Positions 17,362-25,768 of a stretch of DNA of 64,000 nt are shown here, in pieces. Below the pieces are notes generated by a model that saw only the letters and a list, made by a program, of their open reading frames with translations, ran no database searches and was not told where the DNA came from. Each line of letters starts with the position of its first letter. The stretch's first letter is position 1. The DNA is from Betaproteobacteria bacterium. GTDB taxonomy: Bacteria > Pseudomonadota > Gammaproteobacteria > Burkholderiales > Usitatibacteraceae. The stretch is from assembly GCA_016791265.1 (NCBI GenBank), contig JAEUMY010000020.1, positions 93,387 through 157,386 of the forward strand, read 5' to 3'. Position numbers and translations under genes: made by a program.

Positions 17362-18048
17362 TCAACTCAGCCGGAATTCAATCGGCACCTCGACCCACAT
17401 GCTCTCGGGCACGCCGTTTCGCTTGCCGGGTACGAACCTCCAGCGCTGCACGGTCGCGAGCGCCGCATCATCCAAACGGCTGAAGCCGCTGCCGCGCTTG
17501 AGCTCGATTTGGGTCGGCAGCCCTTGCGCATCCACCCTCACGTGGAGCAACACCTTGCCCTGCTCCATCAGACGCCTGCTCACCGGCGGATAGGTGGGCG
17601 CGGGGTTGATCAGATAGTCCGCCGCAGACAGAGGCAGCTCGATTTTCGGGGCGGCCGAGAAGGTGTCGGGCGCGGTGATCGCCGCGGCCGGTGGCGGCGC
17701 GGCAGGTGGCTCGGGAGGCGGCATCGGCCAACTGACACTGGCGACCACCGGCGCGTCCGGCGCCACACTCCGCAGCTTGGGCGGCTCGATCTGTCTCGGT
17801 TTCGGCGTCTTCTGGGAAAGGGGTTCCGGCGACGTCACAAGCTCCGTCTGCGGCGCGACCATCTGCACGCTCACCGGCACGACAAGGATTGGCATGGTCG
17901 CGATCGCCGTGTACCAGAGCAACGCGAAAACAATCCAGTGCGCGCCCGCGACCACCGCCAGGCGGACCAGGCGCCACTTGCGCGGTGCCTCCCAACCCGA
18001 CCCACGCGAGCTCAGCACCCGGTGAACCCACCCCGCATCGCCGCTCAT
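17362..18048 (-). CDS. TonB-family energy-transduction protein
   Basis: 228 residues from ATG 18048, which overlaps the hydroxylase stop as ATGA. One membrane helix (LAVVAGAHWIVFALLWYTAI, about 30-50) is followed by a Pro-rich periplasmic spacer and a C-terminal TonB domain: YPPVSRRLMEQGKVLLHVRV, KRGSGFSRLDDAALATV, RWRFVP. TonB couples the proton-motive force to outer-membrane receptors. No ExbB/ExbD genes are nearby. Its place behind the receptor and hydroxylase suggests it serves that receptor. Confidence 0.87.
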   Translation of the reverse strand: MSGDAGWVHRVLSSRGSGWEAPRKWRLVRLAVVAGAHWIVFALLWYTAIATMPILVVPVSVQMVAPQTELVTSPEPLSQKTPKPRQIEPPKLRSVAPDAPVVASVSWPMPPPEPPAAPPPAAAITAPDTFSAAPKIELPLSAADYLINPAPTYPPVSRRLMEQGKVLLHVRVDAQGLPTQIELKRGSGFSRLDDAALATVQRWRFVPGKRNGVPESMWVEVPIEFRLS

Positions 18049-18725
18049 GTGTCGGCCCACATGCGCAGCAGGTTGTGATACGTCCCTGTCAGCGCGACGC
18101 TGTGCGAGTTGTCGCCGTGCTCGTTGCGAAGCGCGACGATGGTGCGATCCAATTCGTACAGCATCCGCCGTTGCCCGGAGTCGCGCACCATGCTTTCGAT
18201 CCACATGAAGCAGGCGAGCCGCGAGCCGCGTGTCACCGGCGCGACCTCATGCACCGTCGTGCCGGGATAGATGATGGCGTCGCCCGCCTTCAGCTTGACC
18301 GCGCGAGCGCCACCCGGCTCGTGCATGATGAGTTCACCGCCGTCGTAGCTCGCGGGATCAGCCAGAAACAACGTGCAGGAGATGTCAGTGCGCACGCGGA
18401 GTCCGGTGTGCGGCGCGAAGCGGATGGCGTTGTCCACATGCGCGCCGAAGTGATTGCTGTCACCCTGATAGCGATTCACCCGCGGCGAAAACACGCGCTT
18501 GGGCAAGGTCGCGCTGAAAAACACGGGATGCCGATCCAACGCTCCCAGCACGATCTGGCGAATGGCGCGCATGGCCTCGGACTCGTGCCGCAATTGCTCG
18601 TTGTTCTTGAGCAGCGCCGCTTGCGCGCCCGCCGTCTCGCGCCCCGCTTCCCACTCCGCGCCATCGACGAGCTTGCGAATATTCGCAAGCTCGTCCGCGG
18701 TCAGCACGTTCTCGACGGGCAGCAT
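18045..18725 (-). CDS. PiuC/YbiX-type Fe(II)/2-oxoglutarate (PKHD-type) hydroxylase
   Basis: 226 residues. The iron site is visible as HVD in FGAHVDNAI and the distal His in TVHEVAPVTRG, with the 2-oxoglutarate Arg in RGSRLACF. LPVENVLTADEL at the N-terminus is typical. Genes of this type sit next to catecholate siderophore receptors (E. coli fiu-ybiX, Pseudomonas piuA-piuC), exactly as here. The start ATG 18725 (or 18728) is only a few bases past the receptor stop. The substrate of the family is unproven. Confidence 0.87.
   Translation of the reverse strand: MLPVENVLTADELANIRKLVDGAEWEAGRETAGAQAALLKNNEQLRHESEAMRAIRQIVLGALDRHPVFFSATLPKRVFSPRVNRYQGDSNHFGAHVDNAIRFAPHTGLRVRTDISCTLFLADPASYDGGELIMHEPGGARAVKLKAGDAIIYPGTTVHEVAPVTRGSRLACFMWIESMVRDSGQRRMLYELDRTIVALRNEHGDNSHSVALTGTYHNLLRMWADT
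18675..18686. repeat. HIP-like palindrome copy 9, core of a 30-bp palindrome
   Basis: Exact copy in the PiuC-like gene, read as ANIR. Perfect self-complementarity extends nine more bases each way, 18666-18695 (outer bases GACGAGCTT / AAGCTCGTC). Confidence 0.95.
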
Positions 18726-18730
18726 CATGA

Positions 18731-21034
18731 TCAGAAATTCACCACCATCGAGCCTTGCACCAGCCGTCCCGGCCCCGGAATGTAGTGGCCGCGGTAGAGC
18801 ATGTCGCCATACAGCTTGTCGGCGACGTTGGTGACATTGACCTTGAAGCTGACGGTCTGGCTCAGGTTGTACTCGGCAAAGAGATCGCCCGTGGCGTAGC
18901 GGGGGGCTTCCCACGCGGGCGCGGTCACGTCGGCGGGCGCGGTCTTCGACCGGAAGTTGATTCCGCCGCCGACGCGAAACTTCGGCGTGAGCGAGTAGGT
19001 AGTCCACACGGTGCCGCTGTGCGTGGGCGTGAGGCCGGGCCGGTCGCCTTCGCGATTGCCCACCGTGTTCACGGTGCGGGCGGCGTCATCGACCTTCGCA
19101 GTGGGTATCCAGGTGTAGGAAAAGTACAGTTCCCAGGCCGGGGTGATGCGGCCGGCGACGTCCAACTCGAGCCCGTGCGCGTGGCGCTTGCCGGAGAGCA
19201 GCAGACGCGTGGCCGCCGTGTCCGGATCGGTGTTGCGCTCGTTCTTCTTCACCGAGCGGAACAACGCCACACGGGTGGTGAGGCGCTTGTTGAACGACTC
19301 GATGCGCGCGCCGACCTCGAAGTTCTCGCTCGACTCCGGCGGCGTGTTGGCCGAGAGCGCGTTGTAAGAGTACGCATCACCCGACGTGTTGAATGACGTG
19401 CCATGCGACCCGTAGAAGGAAAGCGTGTCGGACGGCTGGTACAGGAAGCCCAGCCTGCGGCTCCACGCCGACACGCTTTGCCGATACGACACCACGGTCT
19501 CGGGTCCGGCCGCGTTGGCGGGAAGGGTGTACTGGTTGTAGCGGCCATCCAGGCTGTCGTAACGCGCGCCGGCGATCAACATCAGCGTCGGGCTGATCTC
19601 CACCCTGTCCTGCGCGTACACGCCCCAGGCTTCGGCGGTGAAGTCGTTGCCGCGCCGAAGCACGCGCGCACCCTCCTCGACCGCCGCACCGTCGTTCGGC
19701 GTGCCCGCGCTGATGGTGGGCTTGGTGATGTTCACACCCCCTTGCGCCGCGCTTCGCGCCGCGAAAACGATGCGCTCATCATCGGCGAAATCGATGCCGG
19801 CCAGCAGATGATGCTTCCTGCCCAAGGCCATGAACCGGGTCGAGAGGTCCGACTGCGCCTGCTTCGTCGCCAGGTCCTGCACCTTCAGCTGATTGCCGCG
19901 CGTGAAGATGGTCGCGGGGCCGAATCCCGCCAGCGTGTTCTGGGCGAGACCAGTCCCGCCGCTGAAGCGGACGGTGCTGGCGCGCATGTCGCGCTCGTAC
20001 TCGCCCGACCGAACGCGGGTGGTGAGTTCCGTATCCGGACCCATGCGGAACACGTGGCCCAGCGTGCCGATGCGGGCGCGACCAAGATTGCCGTCGCTCG
20101 CCGCGCCGTAGTACGCATCGGGCGCCAGGCCGGGGATGAGGGTGTTCTCGGCACTGGTCGAGGCGGTCGTCGGCCGAATCCACGGCAGGCCATAGTTGAT
20201 GCCGTTCTGGTTGTCGAGGTAATAGAGCTGCGCCTGAAACTCGTGGCGCAGCCCAATGCCGTGGCGGAGCGCCAGGGCCGCGCCCTGCTTGTTCAAGCTG
20301 CTGCCCGCGCCATTGTTGTCGGCCTCGGTGTGCATGGCCGTGAGGCGGAGCGCGGTGTCCTCTGCGATGGGCTGGTTGATATCGGCGACCACGCGGTTGT
20401 AGCGATGATTACCCACCGTGAGGGTCACGCTGCGGTCCTCCACCAGATGCGGCGTCTTGCCGACCTGGTTGGCCACACCCCCGGTCGACCCGCGACCGAA
20501 AATCATCGAGGCCGAGCCGCGCAAGAGATCAAGCCGATCCAGGTTGAACGTGTCCCGGTCATAGAACGCCGCATCCCGCATGCCGTCCAGAAAAATGTCG
20601 CCCGTCTGGGCCAGCGAGAAGCCGCGCAAGCGAATGTCCTCCTCGCCACCTTCGGCCGCGAGAAAGGTCACACCGGCGGTGTTGTGCAGCACATCCTTCA
20701 CCGTGTCGAGGTTGCGTTCCTGGATCAGCTTCTCGGTCACCACCGTCACCGACTGCGGAATGTCTCGCAGCGCCTGATTGCCCTTGAACGAGGTCGTCGT
20801 GACGGCGCGCACCGCATCCTTGCCCTGCGGCTGCTCGGCCTTGTCCTGCACGACGACGGGCTTCAGGGTCGGGACGTCTTTCTTTTCCGCAGCCGTGTCG
20901 GGCGCGGATGCCGGCGCTTGGGCGTGTGCATCCAGCGCGGCCGCGACCGCCAGCGCCAGCACGGTGCGTTTGAATCGGGAATGAGCGACCGCGCGGCGCG
21001 GCGCGGATAGCGCAGGTTCCAGCCTTTGAGTCAT
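18731..21034 (-). CDS. TonB-dependent siderophore receptor (Fiu/PiuA-like)
   Basis: 767 residues. The signal region is near residues 20-40 (TVLALAVAAALDAHAQA). The plug domain carries LRDIPQSVTVVTEKLIQERN, DVLHNTAGV, and DRLDLLRGSASMIFGRGSTGG. The rest is a 22-strand-type barrel ending in GSMVVNF with a terminal Phe, as outer-membrane proteins do. The RGFSLAQTGDIFLDGMRD region and the downstream hydroxylase place it with Fiu/PiuA catecholate receptors. I could not find a convincing Fur box in 21035-21190. Confidence 0.9.
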   Translation of the reverse strand: MTQRLEPALSAPRRAVAHSRFKRTVLALAVAAALDAHAQAPASAPDTAAEKKDVPTLKPVVVQDKAEQPQGKDAVRAVTTTSFKGNQALRDIPQSVTVVTEKLIQERNLDTVKDVLHNTAGVTFLAAEGGEEDIRLRGFSLAQTGDIFLDGMRDAAFYDRDTFNLDRLDLLRGSASMIFGRGSTGGVANQVGKTPHLVEDRSVTLTVGNHRYNRVVADINQPIAEDTALRLTAMHTEADNNGAGSSLNKQGAALALRHGIGLRHEFQAQLYYLDNQNGINYGLPWIRPTTASTSAENTLIPGLAPDAYYGAASDGNLGRARIGTLGHVFRMGPDTELTTRVRSGEYERDMRASTVRFSGGTGLAQNTLAGFGPATIFTRGNQLKVQDLATKQAQSDLSTRFMALGRKHHLLAGIDFADDERIVFAARSAAQGGVNITKPTISAGTPNDGAAVEEGARVLRRGNDFTAEAWGVYAQDRVEISPTLMLIAGARYDSLDGRYNQYTLPANAAGPETVVSYRQSVSAWSRRLGFLYQPSDTLSFYGSHGTSFNTSGDAYSYNALSANTPPESSENFEVGARIESFNKRLTTRVALFRSVKKNERNTDPDTAATRLLLSGKRHAHGLELDVAGRITPAWELYFSYTWIPTAKVDDAARTVNTVGNREGDRPGLTPTHSGTVWTTYSLTPKFRVGGGINFRSKTAPADVTAPAWEAPRYATGDLFAEYNLSQTVSFKVNVTNVADKLYGDMLYRGHYIPGPGRLVQGSMVVNF

Positions 21035-21122
21035 GTCCAGCCTTTCGATTTCACGCCCGACGCGCGGGCGCGGATTGAAGGAATGGCTGGCTCGCGACCG
21101 GGTCGCTGGCTGGCTCGAAATC

Positions 21123-21143
21123 GGGCCGCCTCGTGGGCGGCCC
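21123..21143. terminator. GC-rich hairpin after the DUF3016 gene
   Basis: GGGCCGCC and GGCGGCCC pair perfectly around TCGTG. It lies 48 bases past the DUF3016 stop. No clear T-run follows, so termination is only possible. Confidence 0.4.
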
Positions 21144-21190
21144 AGAGTGTCACGTCATGCGTGTCTTATTTTCAGGCGTGCGGTGCTGTC

Positions 21191-21700
21191 TCAACCGAAT
21201 TGGCGGGTGAGCCAGCGACCGATCATCTGTCTTTCGTAACAGAGCGCGCCGGACCGCGCGCAAAAGCCCGCGTTGTCCTGATAGCCCGGCTCCGAGAGCG
21301 TGGCCTCGGCAGTGCTTTCCCGGCCTTCGCGGCTGAAGCTGTACCGCACCGTCATGCGCGGCCAGGTGATGCGGCGCAGCACGCGGAGCTCCATCACGCC
21401 CGTGCGGCCGGGCTCAATCTCGCCGGCCAGATCGAGATCGGTCACCGTGATCTTGAGCCGGTCCCCGGCTTTCAGGCGGCGTGCGCTCTCCTCCGCGAAT
21501 ATTCGCTGGATGCCCTCCAGCGTTTCCTTGAGGTCACGCTCGCTGCCGCCGCGCGTGCGCGGATAGGCGTCAATGAAGTTCTCCGACTTCTCGAACACCA
21601 CTTCCACCACTGGGGCGGGCTGGGCGGTGGCGGCGAACGGGGTCAGCAATAGGGCGACAAGTGCGGCGATCAAGAGACGGGCTGTCTGGGCGGTATTCAT
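21191..21700 (-). CDS. DUF3016 periplasmic protein
   Basis: 169 residues from ATG 21700, which has GAGGAG upstream. The signal peptide (ARLLIAALVALLLTPFAATA) is followed by PVVEVVFEKSENFIDAYPRT, typical of DUF3016, and ends with a short GFCARSGALCYERQMIGRW part. The function is unknown. It precedes the TonB receptor on the same strand by 156 bases. Confidence 0.78.
   Translation of the reverse strand: MNTAQTARLLIAALVALLLTPFAATAQPAPVVEVVFEKSENFIDAYPRTRGGSERDLKETLEGIQRIFAEESARRLKAGDRLKITVTDLDLAGEIEPGRTGVMELRVLRRITWPRMTVRYSFSREGRESTAEATLSEPGYQDNAGFCARSGALCYERQMIGRWLTRQFG
21495..21506. repeat. HIP-like palindrome copy 10
   Basis: Exact copy inside the DUF3016 gene, read as RIFA. Confidence 0.95.
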
Positions 21701-21836
21701 GTGTTGACTCCTCGAAGTCGCGCATGGGCGCTGATGGCGGCGATTCATACTGAACTTCGACCGGCGCGGCCGCAAGGCGTTCGCGGCACAGGCCGATGAA
21801 ACGCCTTCCCGCCTGAGCGCCGGCCAATCGTGACGC

Positions 21837-22142
21837 CTAAGCATCCACAACCCGCACCCACCACGGCCGACGTGGGCAGAAAGTCGGCACATCGGCCTTG
21901 AGTTTCCAGCGGCCGGCCAGATCGGCGCTGGTTGCACGCAGGATGCGATGCCCGTTCACCGAGCGCGCGATCTCGGCCAGGTGCCTCGCGATGACATCCG
22001 CCAGCAGCGGGCACGCATTGCTTTCGGCCGCTGCATGGGCGTATGAGGTCATGAGATGCAGCGTTGCCGCCAGCATCCGATGCAGGTCCTCGGCATCGTC
22101 CTCCGAATCGTGTCGCGTGATCATGCATGGCTCGCTCAGCAC
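21837..22142 (-). CDS. Small hypothetical protein
   Basis: 101 residues if started at GTG 22142, where GGAGGA stands five bases upstream; an ATG at 22124 is the alternative. The protein is mostly helical (LHRMLAATLHLMTSYAHAAA, LADVIARHLAEIARSV) and ends PTFCPRRPWWVRVVDA. It matches no family I know. It sits between hemP and DUF3016 on the same strand, which suggests a link to iron uptake but does not prove one. Confidence 0.5.
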   Translation of the reverse strand: MLSEPCMITRHDSEDDAEDLHRMLAATLHLMTSYAHAAAESNACPLLADVIARHLAEIARSVNGHRILRATSADLAGRWKLKADVPTFCPRRPWWVRVVDA

Positions 22143-22238
22143 CGCGGTCCTCCGGGTAAAGGTCGCTGGCTGGCTGTGTACGCGCGGCGCGTGAATGCAC
22201 CCAGGAGAGAGTTGCGCGTGCTGGCTGGCTTGCGAGGG

Positions 22239-22421
22239 TTATTTGGTCAGGATGAGTTTGCCCAGGCGCGTCTTGCGAAGCGAATAGGTGTCGCCGTTGT
22301 GGCGGATTCTCAACTCGCTCTTTCCGCCCAGCAGCAGTTCGCTGGAGACCCCGCCGCTCGCGGTGTCGGCGACGCGTGCGGCCGGGCGGTGGACAATCAC
22401 GGGCTTTTTCAAGGTGGTCAT
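22239..22421 (-). CDS. hemP: Hemin uptake protein HemP
   Basis: 60 residues, the usual HemP size. The C-terminal half ELRIRHNGDTYSLRKTRLGK and final LILTK are the family signature. HemP is a small cytosolic regulator or accessory of haem uptake in beta- and gammaproteobacteria and is usually Fur-controlled; a Fur-like dyad lies 85 bases upstream. No haem transporter genes (hmuRSTUV) follow, so it may act on the siderophore receptor region or on distant genes. Confidence 0.85.
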   Translation of the reverse strand: MTTLKKPVIVHRPAARVADTASGGVSSELLLGGKSELRIRHNGDTYSLRKTRLGKLILTK

Positions 22422-22445
22422 GGTGCTTGGTCGGGGCCGTCGTTC

Positions 22446-22495
22446 GATTCAGGTGGGTTCAGGTGGATTCAGTTGGGCTCAGCTAGGTTCAACTG
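22446..22495. repeat. Five 10-bp tandem repeats
   Basis: Degenerate units of the form GRTTCAGGTG repeat every ten bases (22446, 22456, 22466, 22476, 22486). The one-turn period between hemP and the Fur-like box could be structural or accidental. Confidence 0.7.
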
Positions 22496-22505
22496 GGCCT
22501 ATATT

Positions 22506-22524
22506 AATGCGAACAATTCGCATT
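22506..22524. promoter_or_regulatory. Fur-box-like 19-bp dyad
   Basis: AATGCGAACAATTCGCATT has perfect 8-base arms around CAA and fits the 19-bp Fur operator layout. It lies between hemP (minus) and gcdH (plus); hemP is the expected target. Confidence 0.6.
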
Positions 22525-22642
22525 TGCAAGCGTGCTTGTTCGCATCGCGGCGGCGACCGCCCACCAGACCACTTTCTGCGTGGCTGCGCATGAGGAAGCC
22601 TGGCCGGCACAGTAAAATCGCGGTTCTCTCAGGAGCCCAACC

Positions 22643-23842
22643 ATGAAACCGAACGACCTCCCCTCTTCCGCCAAGCCCACTTTCAAGTGGGATGACCCCT
22701 TCCTCCTCGACGATCAACTCACCGACGACGAGCGCATGATCCGCGACTCGGCCCACGCCTACTGTCAGGAAAAACTGATGCCGCGTGTGCTCGAGGCCAA
22801 TCGCCACGAGGTCTTCCACCGCGAAATCATGAGCGAGATGGGCGAGCTGGGCTTCCTTGGGCCGACGATCGAAGGCTACGGCTGCGCGGGTGTCTCCAGC
22901 GTCGCGTATGGCTTGATCGCGCGCGAAGTGGAGCGTGTGGATTCCGGCTATCGCTCGGCGATGAGCGTGCAGTCTTCACTGGTGATGCACCCCATCCATG
23001 CCTATGGCAGCGAGGCGCAGCGCGAAAAGTTTCTGCCCAAACTTGCCACCGGCGAATGGGTGGGCTGTTTTGGCTTGACCGAACCCAATGCCGGCTCCGA
23101 CCCCGCGTCCATGCAGACCCGTGCCAAGAAGGTCACGGGCGGCTACAGCGTCTCGGGCGCCAAGATGTGGATCACCAACTCGCCCATCGCCGATGTGTTC
23201 ATCGTCTGGGCCAAGGATGACGACGGCGAGATTCGCGGCTTCATTCTGGAGAAGGGCATGAAAGGGTTGAGCGCCCCGAAGATCGAAGGCAAGTTTTCTC
23301 TGCGAGCCTCGATCACCGGCGAGATCGTGATGGACGAAGTGTTCGTGCCCGAAGAAAACCTGCTGCCCAATGTGAAGGGCTTGAAGGGACCGTTCGGCTG
23401 TCTCAACAAGGCGCGCTACGGCATCAGCTGGGGTGCCATGGGCGCGGCGGAGTTCTGCTGGCATGCCGCACGCCAATACACGCTGGACCGCAAGCAATTC
23501 GGCCGTCCTCTCGCGGCCACGCAACTCGTGCAATTGAAACTCGCCAACATGCTGACCGAGATCACGCTGGCGCTCCAAGGTTCGCTCCGTGTCGGTCGCC
23601 TGATGGACGAAAGCCGTGCCGCGCCTGAGATGATTTCACTCGTGAAACGGAACGCCTGCGGAAAGGCGCTGGAAATCGCTCGTGTCGCGCGCGACATGCA
23701 CGGCGGCAACGGCATTGCCGACGAATATCACGTCATCCGTCATGTCATGAACCTTGAGGCGGTCAACACCTACGAGGGCACGCATGATGTGCATGCGTTG
23801 ATTCTCGGGCGGGCGCAGACGGGGATTCAGGCGTTCACTTGA
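22643..23842 (+). CDS. gcdH: Glutaryl-CoA dehydrogenase
   Basis: 399 residues, the normal length. It has the acyl-CoA dehydrogenase motifs [15 protein letters not shown] and [17 protein letters not shown], and the catalytic Glu in [16 protein letters not shown], which with [16 protein letters not shown] is the GcdH pattern. The enzyme oxidises and decarboxylates glutaryl-CoA to crotonyl-CoA in lysine and tryptophan breakdown, passing electrons to ETF. GAGCCC rather than a good Shine-Dalgarno precedes ATG 22643. No ETF or CoA-transferase gene is adjacent. Confidence 0.92.
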   Translation: MKPNDLPSSAKPTFKWDDPFLLDDQLTDDERMIRDSAHAYCQEKLMPRVLEANRHEVFHREIMSEMGELGFLGPTIEGYGCAGVSSVAYGLIAREVERVDSGYRSAMSVQSSLVMHPIHAYGSEAQREKFLPKLATGEWVGCFGLTEPNAGSDPASMQTRAKKVTGGYSVSGAKMWITNSPIADVFIVWAKDDDGEIRGFILEKGMKGLSAPKIEGKFSLRASITGEIVMDEVFVPEENLLPNVKGLKGPFGCLNKARYGISWGAMGAAEFCWHAARQYTLDRKQFGRPLAATQLVQLKLANMLTEITLALQGSLRVGRLMDESRAAPEMISLVKRNACGKALEIARVARDMHGGNGIADEYHVIRHVMNLEAVNTYEGTHDVHALILGRAQTGIQAFT

Positions 23843-24316
23843 TTGCTCGTTTCCCGCGCCCGGACCGCGTTGATCCGCGCGGGCTCCCCGCAATCTGACG
23901 CTGATGCCGCGCGATCACGCGGCGATCGGCGACCACTTTCCCTCTCGCCATGGCCCTTCAATCGTTGATTTGCGGCTTGCGCCGATCGCAACATTGGCGC
24001 CGCATTAGCTCGCGTCCGCTCCACGCGAAGATCATCTTGAGCGAAGCAAGATCACTGGCGGAGCTGCGCAGGAAATTGGCGCCGGGCCTAGCACTGGAAA
24101 CCAACTATGCGCCGGCAAAAGATGCGAAGAACGACGCCTCTTTGGCTGTTCTCCCGCTAACCGGCAAAACACGAACAACTCCCGCCGTTGTGGACCGATC
24201 CACGGGGCGAGTGGTCGGCCATGCCTGGCATTCGCTTTGGGATTGACCGGCGGTTGGATCGCCTCACAGACAAGTTCGAAAATGCCGGATTTCGCATCAA
24301 CCTAGCGCGCCGTCCA
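23843..24316. other. 474-base region without a confident gene
   Basis: A 98-codon plus-strand frame (23950-24246) has no ribosome site and no recognisable motif, so I do not call it. I see no repeat or HIP copy here. Confidence 0.6.
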
Positions 24317-24754
24317 ATGCCAATTCTCATTCGCCCAATCTCAGTCGCGGACTTTGCCGACTGGCACCCTTTGGCCCAAGGCTACAAGGCGTTCTACGAA
24401 ACCCCCACGACTGAATGCGAATATTCGCAAGCCTGGGAGCGCTTGACAGCGCGCGGCATGTCGCACGGTCTTGCCGCTTGGTCCGGCGACCGGATGGTCG
24501 GGATTGCGCACTACCTCTTTCACGCGAGCACCTGGACGGACAAGGTCTGCTATCTCCAGGACTTGTTCACCCTCCCCGAGTCACGCGGACAAGGGGTCGC
24601 GCGAGCGCTCATCGCCGCGACTGCGAGTGCGGCGCGGGCCGGAGGCGCCTCGCGGTACTACTGGCTCACCCAAGCACACAACGAAACGGCCCGCCACCTT
24701 TACGACAAGGTGGCGAAGTTTCACGGCTTCATCCGCTACGACCATCCATTGTGA
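24317..24754 (+). CDS. GNAT family N-acetyltransferase
   Basis: 145 residues from ATG 24317 (MPILIRPISVADFADWHPLA), the natural start of a GNAT fold; longer in-frame starts upstream add unrelated sequence. The acetyl-CoA site is LQDLFTLPESRGQGVARALI (R-G-Q-G-V-A), followed by YYWLTQAHNETARHLYDKVA. The acceptor is unknown. It converges on the SDR gene across a 45-base gap containing an HIP copy. Confidence 0.85.
   Translation: MPILIRPISVADFADWHPLAQGYKAFYETPTTECEYSQAWERLTARGMSHGLAAWSGDRMVGIAHYLFHASTWTDKVCYLQDLFTLPESRGQGVARALIAATASAARAGGASRYYWLTQAHNETARHLYDKVAKFHGFIRYDHPL
24417..24428. repeat. HIP-like palindrome copy 11
   Basis: Exact copy inside the GNAT gene, read in the rare frame as EYSQ. 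Confidence 0.95.
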
Positions 24755-24768
24755 TCGCGCGGCCCTTT

Positions 24769-24780
24769 GCGAATATTCGC
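24769..24780. repeat. HIP-like palindrome copy 12
   Basis: Exact copy in the 45-base gap between the convergent GNAT and SDR genes. Confidence 0.95.
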
Positions 24781-24799
24781 GAAGAAACCGGTTGGCAAC

Positions 24800-25582
24800 C
24801 TACCGATATCCCCCATCCGCCATCAGCACCTGCCCCATGAAGTAAGGCATGGTGAGAATGTGCAGCGCGACGGTCGCCATCTCGTCCGGCTCCGCCCAGC
24901 GGCGCATCCAGATTTTGGCGGACTCCTTTTCGCGCACGTCGGGAGGCAGCGTTGCGTTGAGATCGGTGTTGATCCAGCCCGGTGCGAGACCATTGACGAC
25001 GATGCCGTCCGGCGACAGAAATTCGGCCGCGTTTTTCACCAGCATGTTCGCCGCCGCCTTCGACGAGTCGTAGTGGGCGGAGACGGGGTCGTTGGAGTTG
25101 ATGCCGTTGGTCGAGGTGACCAGCAGGATTTTCCCTCTGAACTCGCCCTTGGGCGCATTGTCTCGCATGATTCGCGCGGCATGCTTGGTGACGAGAAACG
25201 CACCGGTCGCGTTGGTGTTCTGCACCTGGTCCCACTCCTTCTGGGTCTGGTCGAAGAAGTCGGTGTTGGGCGAAATGCCGGCGGAGTGGATCACATAGTC
25301 CACGCGCTTGCCAGCGGCGTGGACAGCATCGAAAAACGCCGACACGCTGGCCTCCTCACCGACTTCGCAGGGAAACGCATCGACCGCGATGCCCGCGCGC
25401 GCCGCTTTGAGTTTTGCGATGGCCGCAGCGGTCTTGTCTGGCTTGCGGCTGGCGGAGATGACGAGATTCCCACCTGACTGCGCCACGGCCAGCGCGCAGG
25501 ACAAGCCAATGCCTGACGCGCCGCCGGTGACGACGGTGGTGGTGCCGGTGAAATCAAAGGATGCGCTGGCGTGCTTGCTCAT
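24800..25582 (-). CDS. Short-chain dehydrogenase/reductase
   Basis: 260 residues, a classical SDR: cofactor motif TGGASGIG near residue 19, HSAG near 102, catalytic Tyr-Lys in YDSSK, and VNGLAPGWINTD after it. The end GQVLMADGGYR is typical of the FabG-like group. The substrate is not evident. It is divergent from the OmpA-like gene with an HIP copy between them. Confidence 0.87.
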   Translation of the reverse strand: MSKHASASFDFTGTTTVVTGGASGIGLSCALAVAQSGGNLVISASRKPDKTAAAIAKLKAARAGIAVDAFPCEVGEEASVSAFFDAVHAAGKRVDYVIHSAGISPNTDFFDQTQKEWDQVQNTNATGAFLVTKHAARIMRDNAPKGEFRGKILLVTSTNGINSNDPVSAHYDSSKAAANMLVKNAAEFLSPDGIVVNGLAPGWINTDLNATLPPDVREKESAKIWMRRWAEPDEMATVALHILTMPYFMGQVLMADGGYR

Positions 25583-25654
25583 GAATCTCCTCCCCGTTTT
25601 TGTTTGAATTCATTGGTACGACTCCGCGCCGCGTTTGGCGTCATCGGCCACGCA

Positions 25655-25666
25655 GCGAATATTCGC
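25655..25666. repeat. HIP-like palindrome copy 13
   Basis: Exact copy between the divergent SDR and OmpA-like genes. Confidence 0.95.
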
Positions 25667-25768
25667 ATGCGCCGGGCGTGGCGTTCAATCCGGCTAGGGA
25701 GTTCCCTGATGCCGGCAGACTCGGCTCGGCGCTACACTGCGCCCGTCCCACTTCAATCGGAGGCTCTC

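Noticed and set aside
21035..21190. Fur box for the TonB receptor operon
   Set aside because: No 19-bp dyad of acceptable quality is visible in this gap.
23950..24246. 98-codon plus-strand gene
   Set aside because: No ribosome site, no motif and atypical composition; probably spurious.
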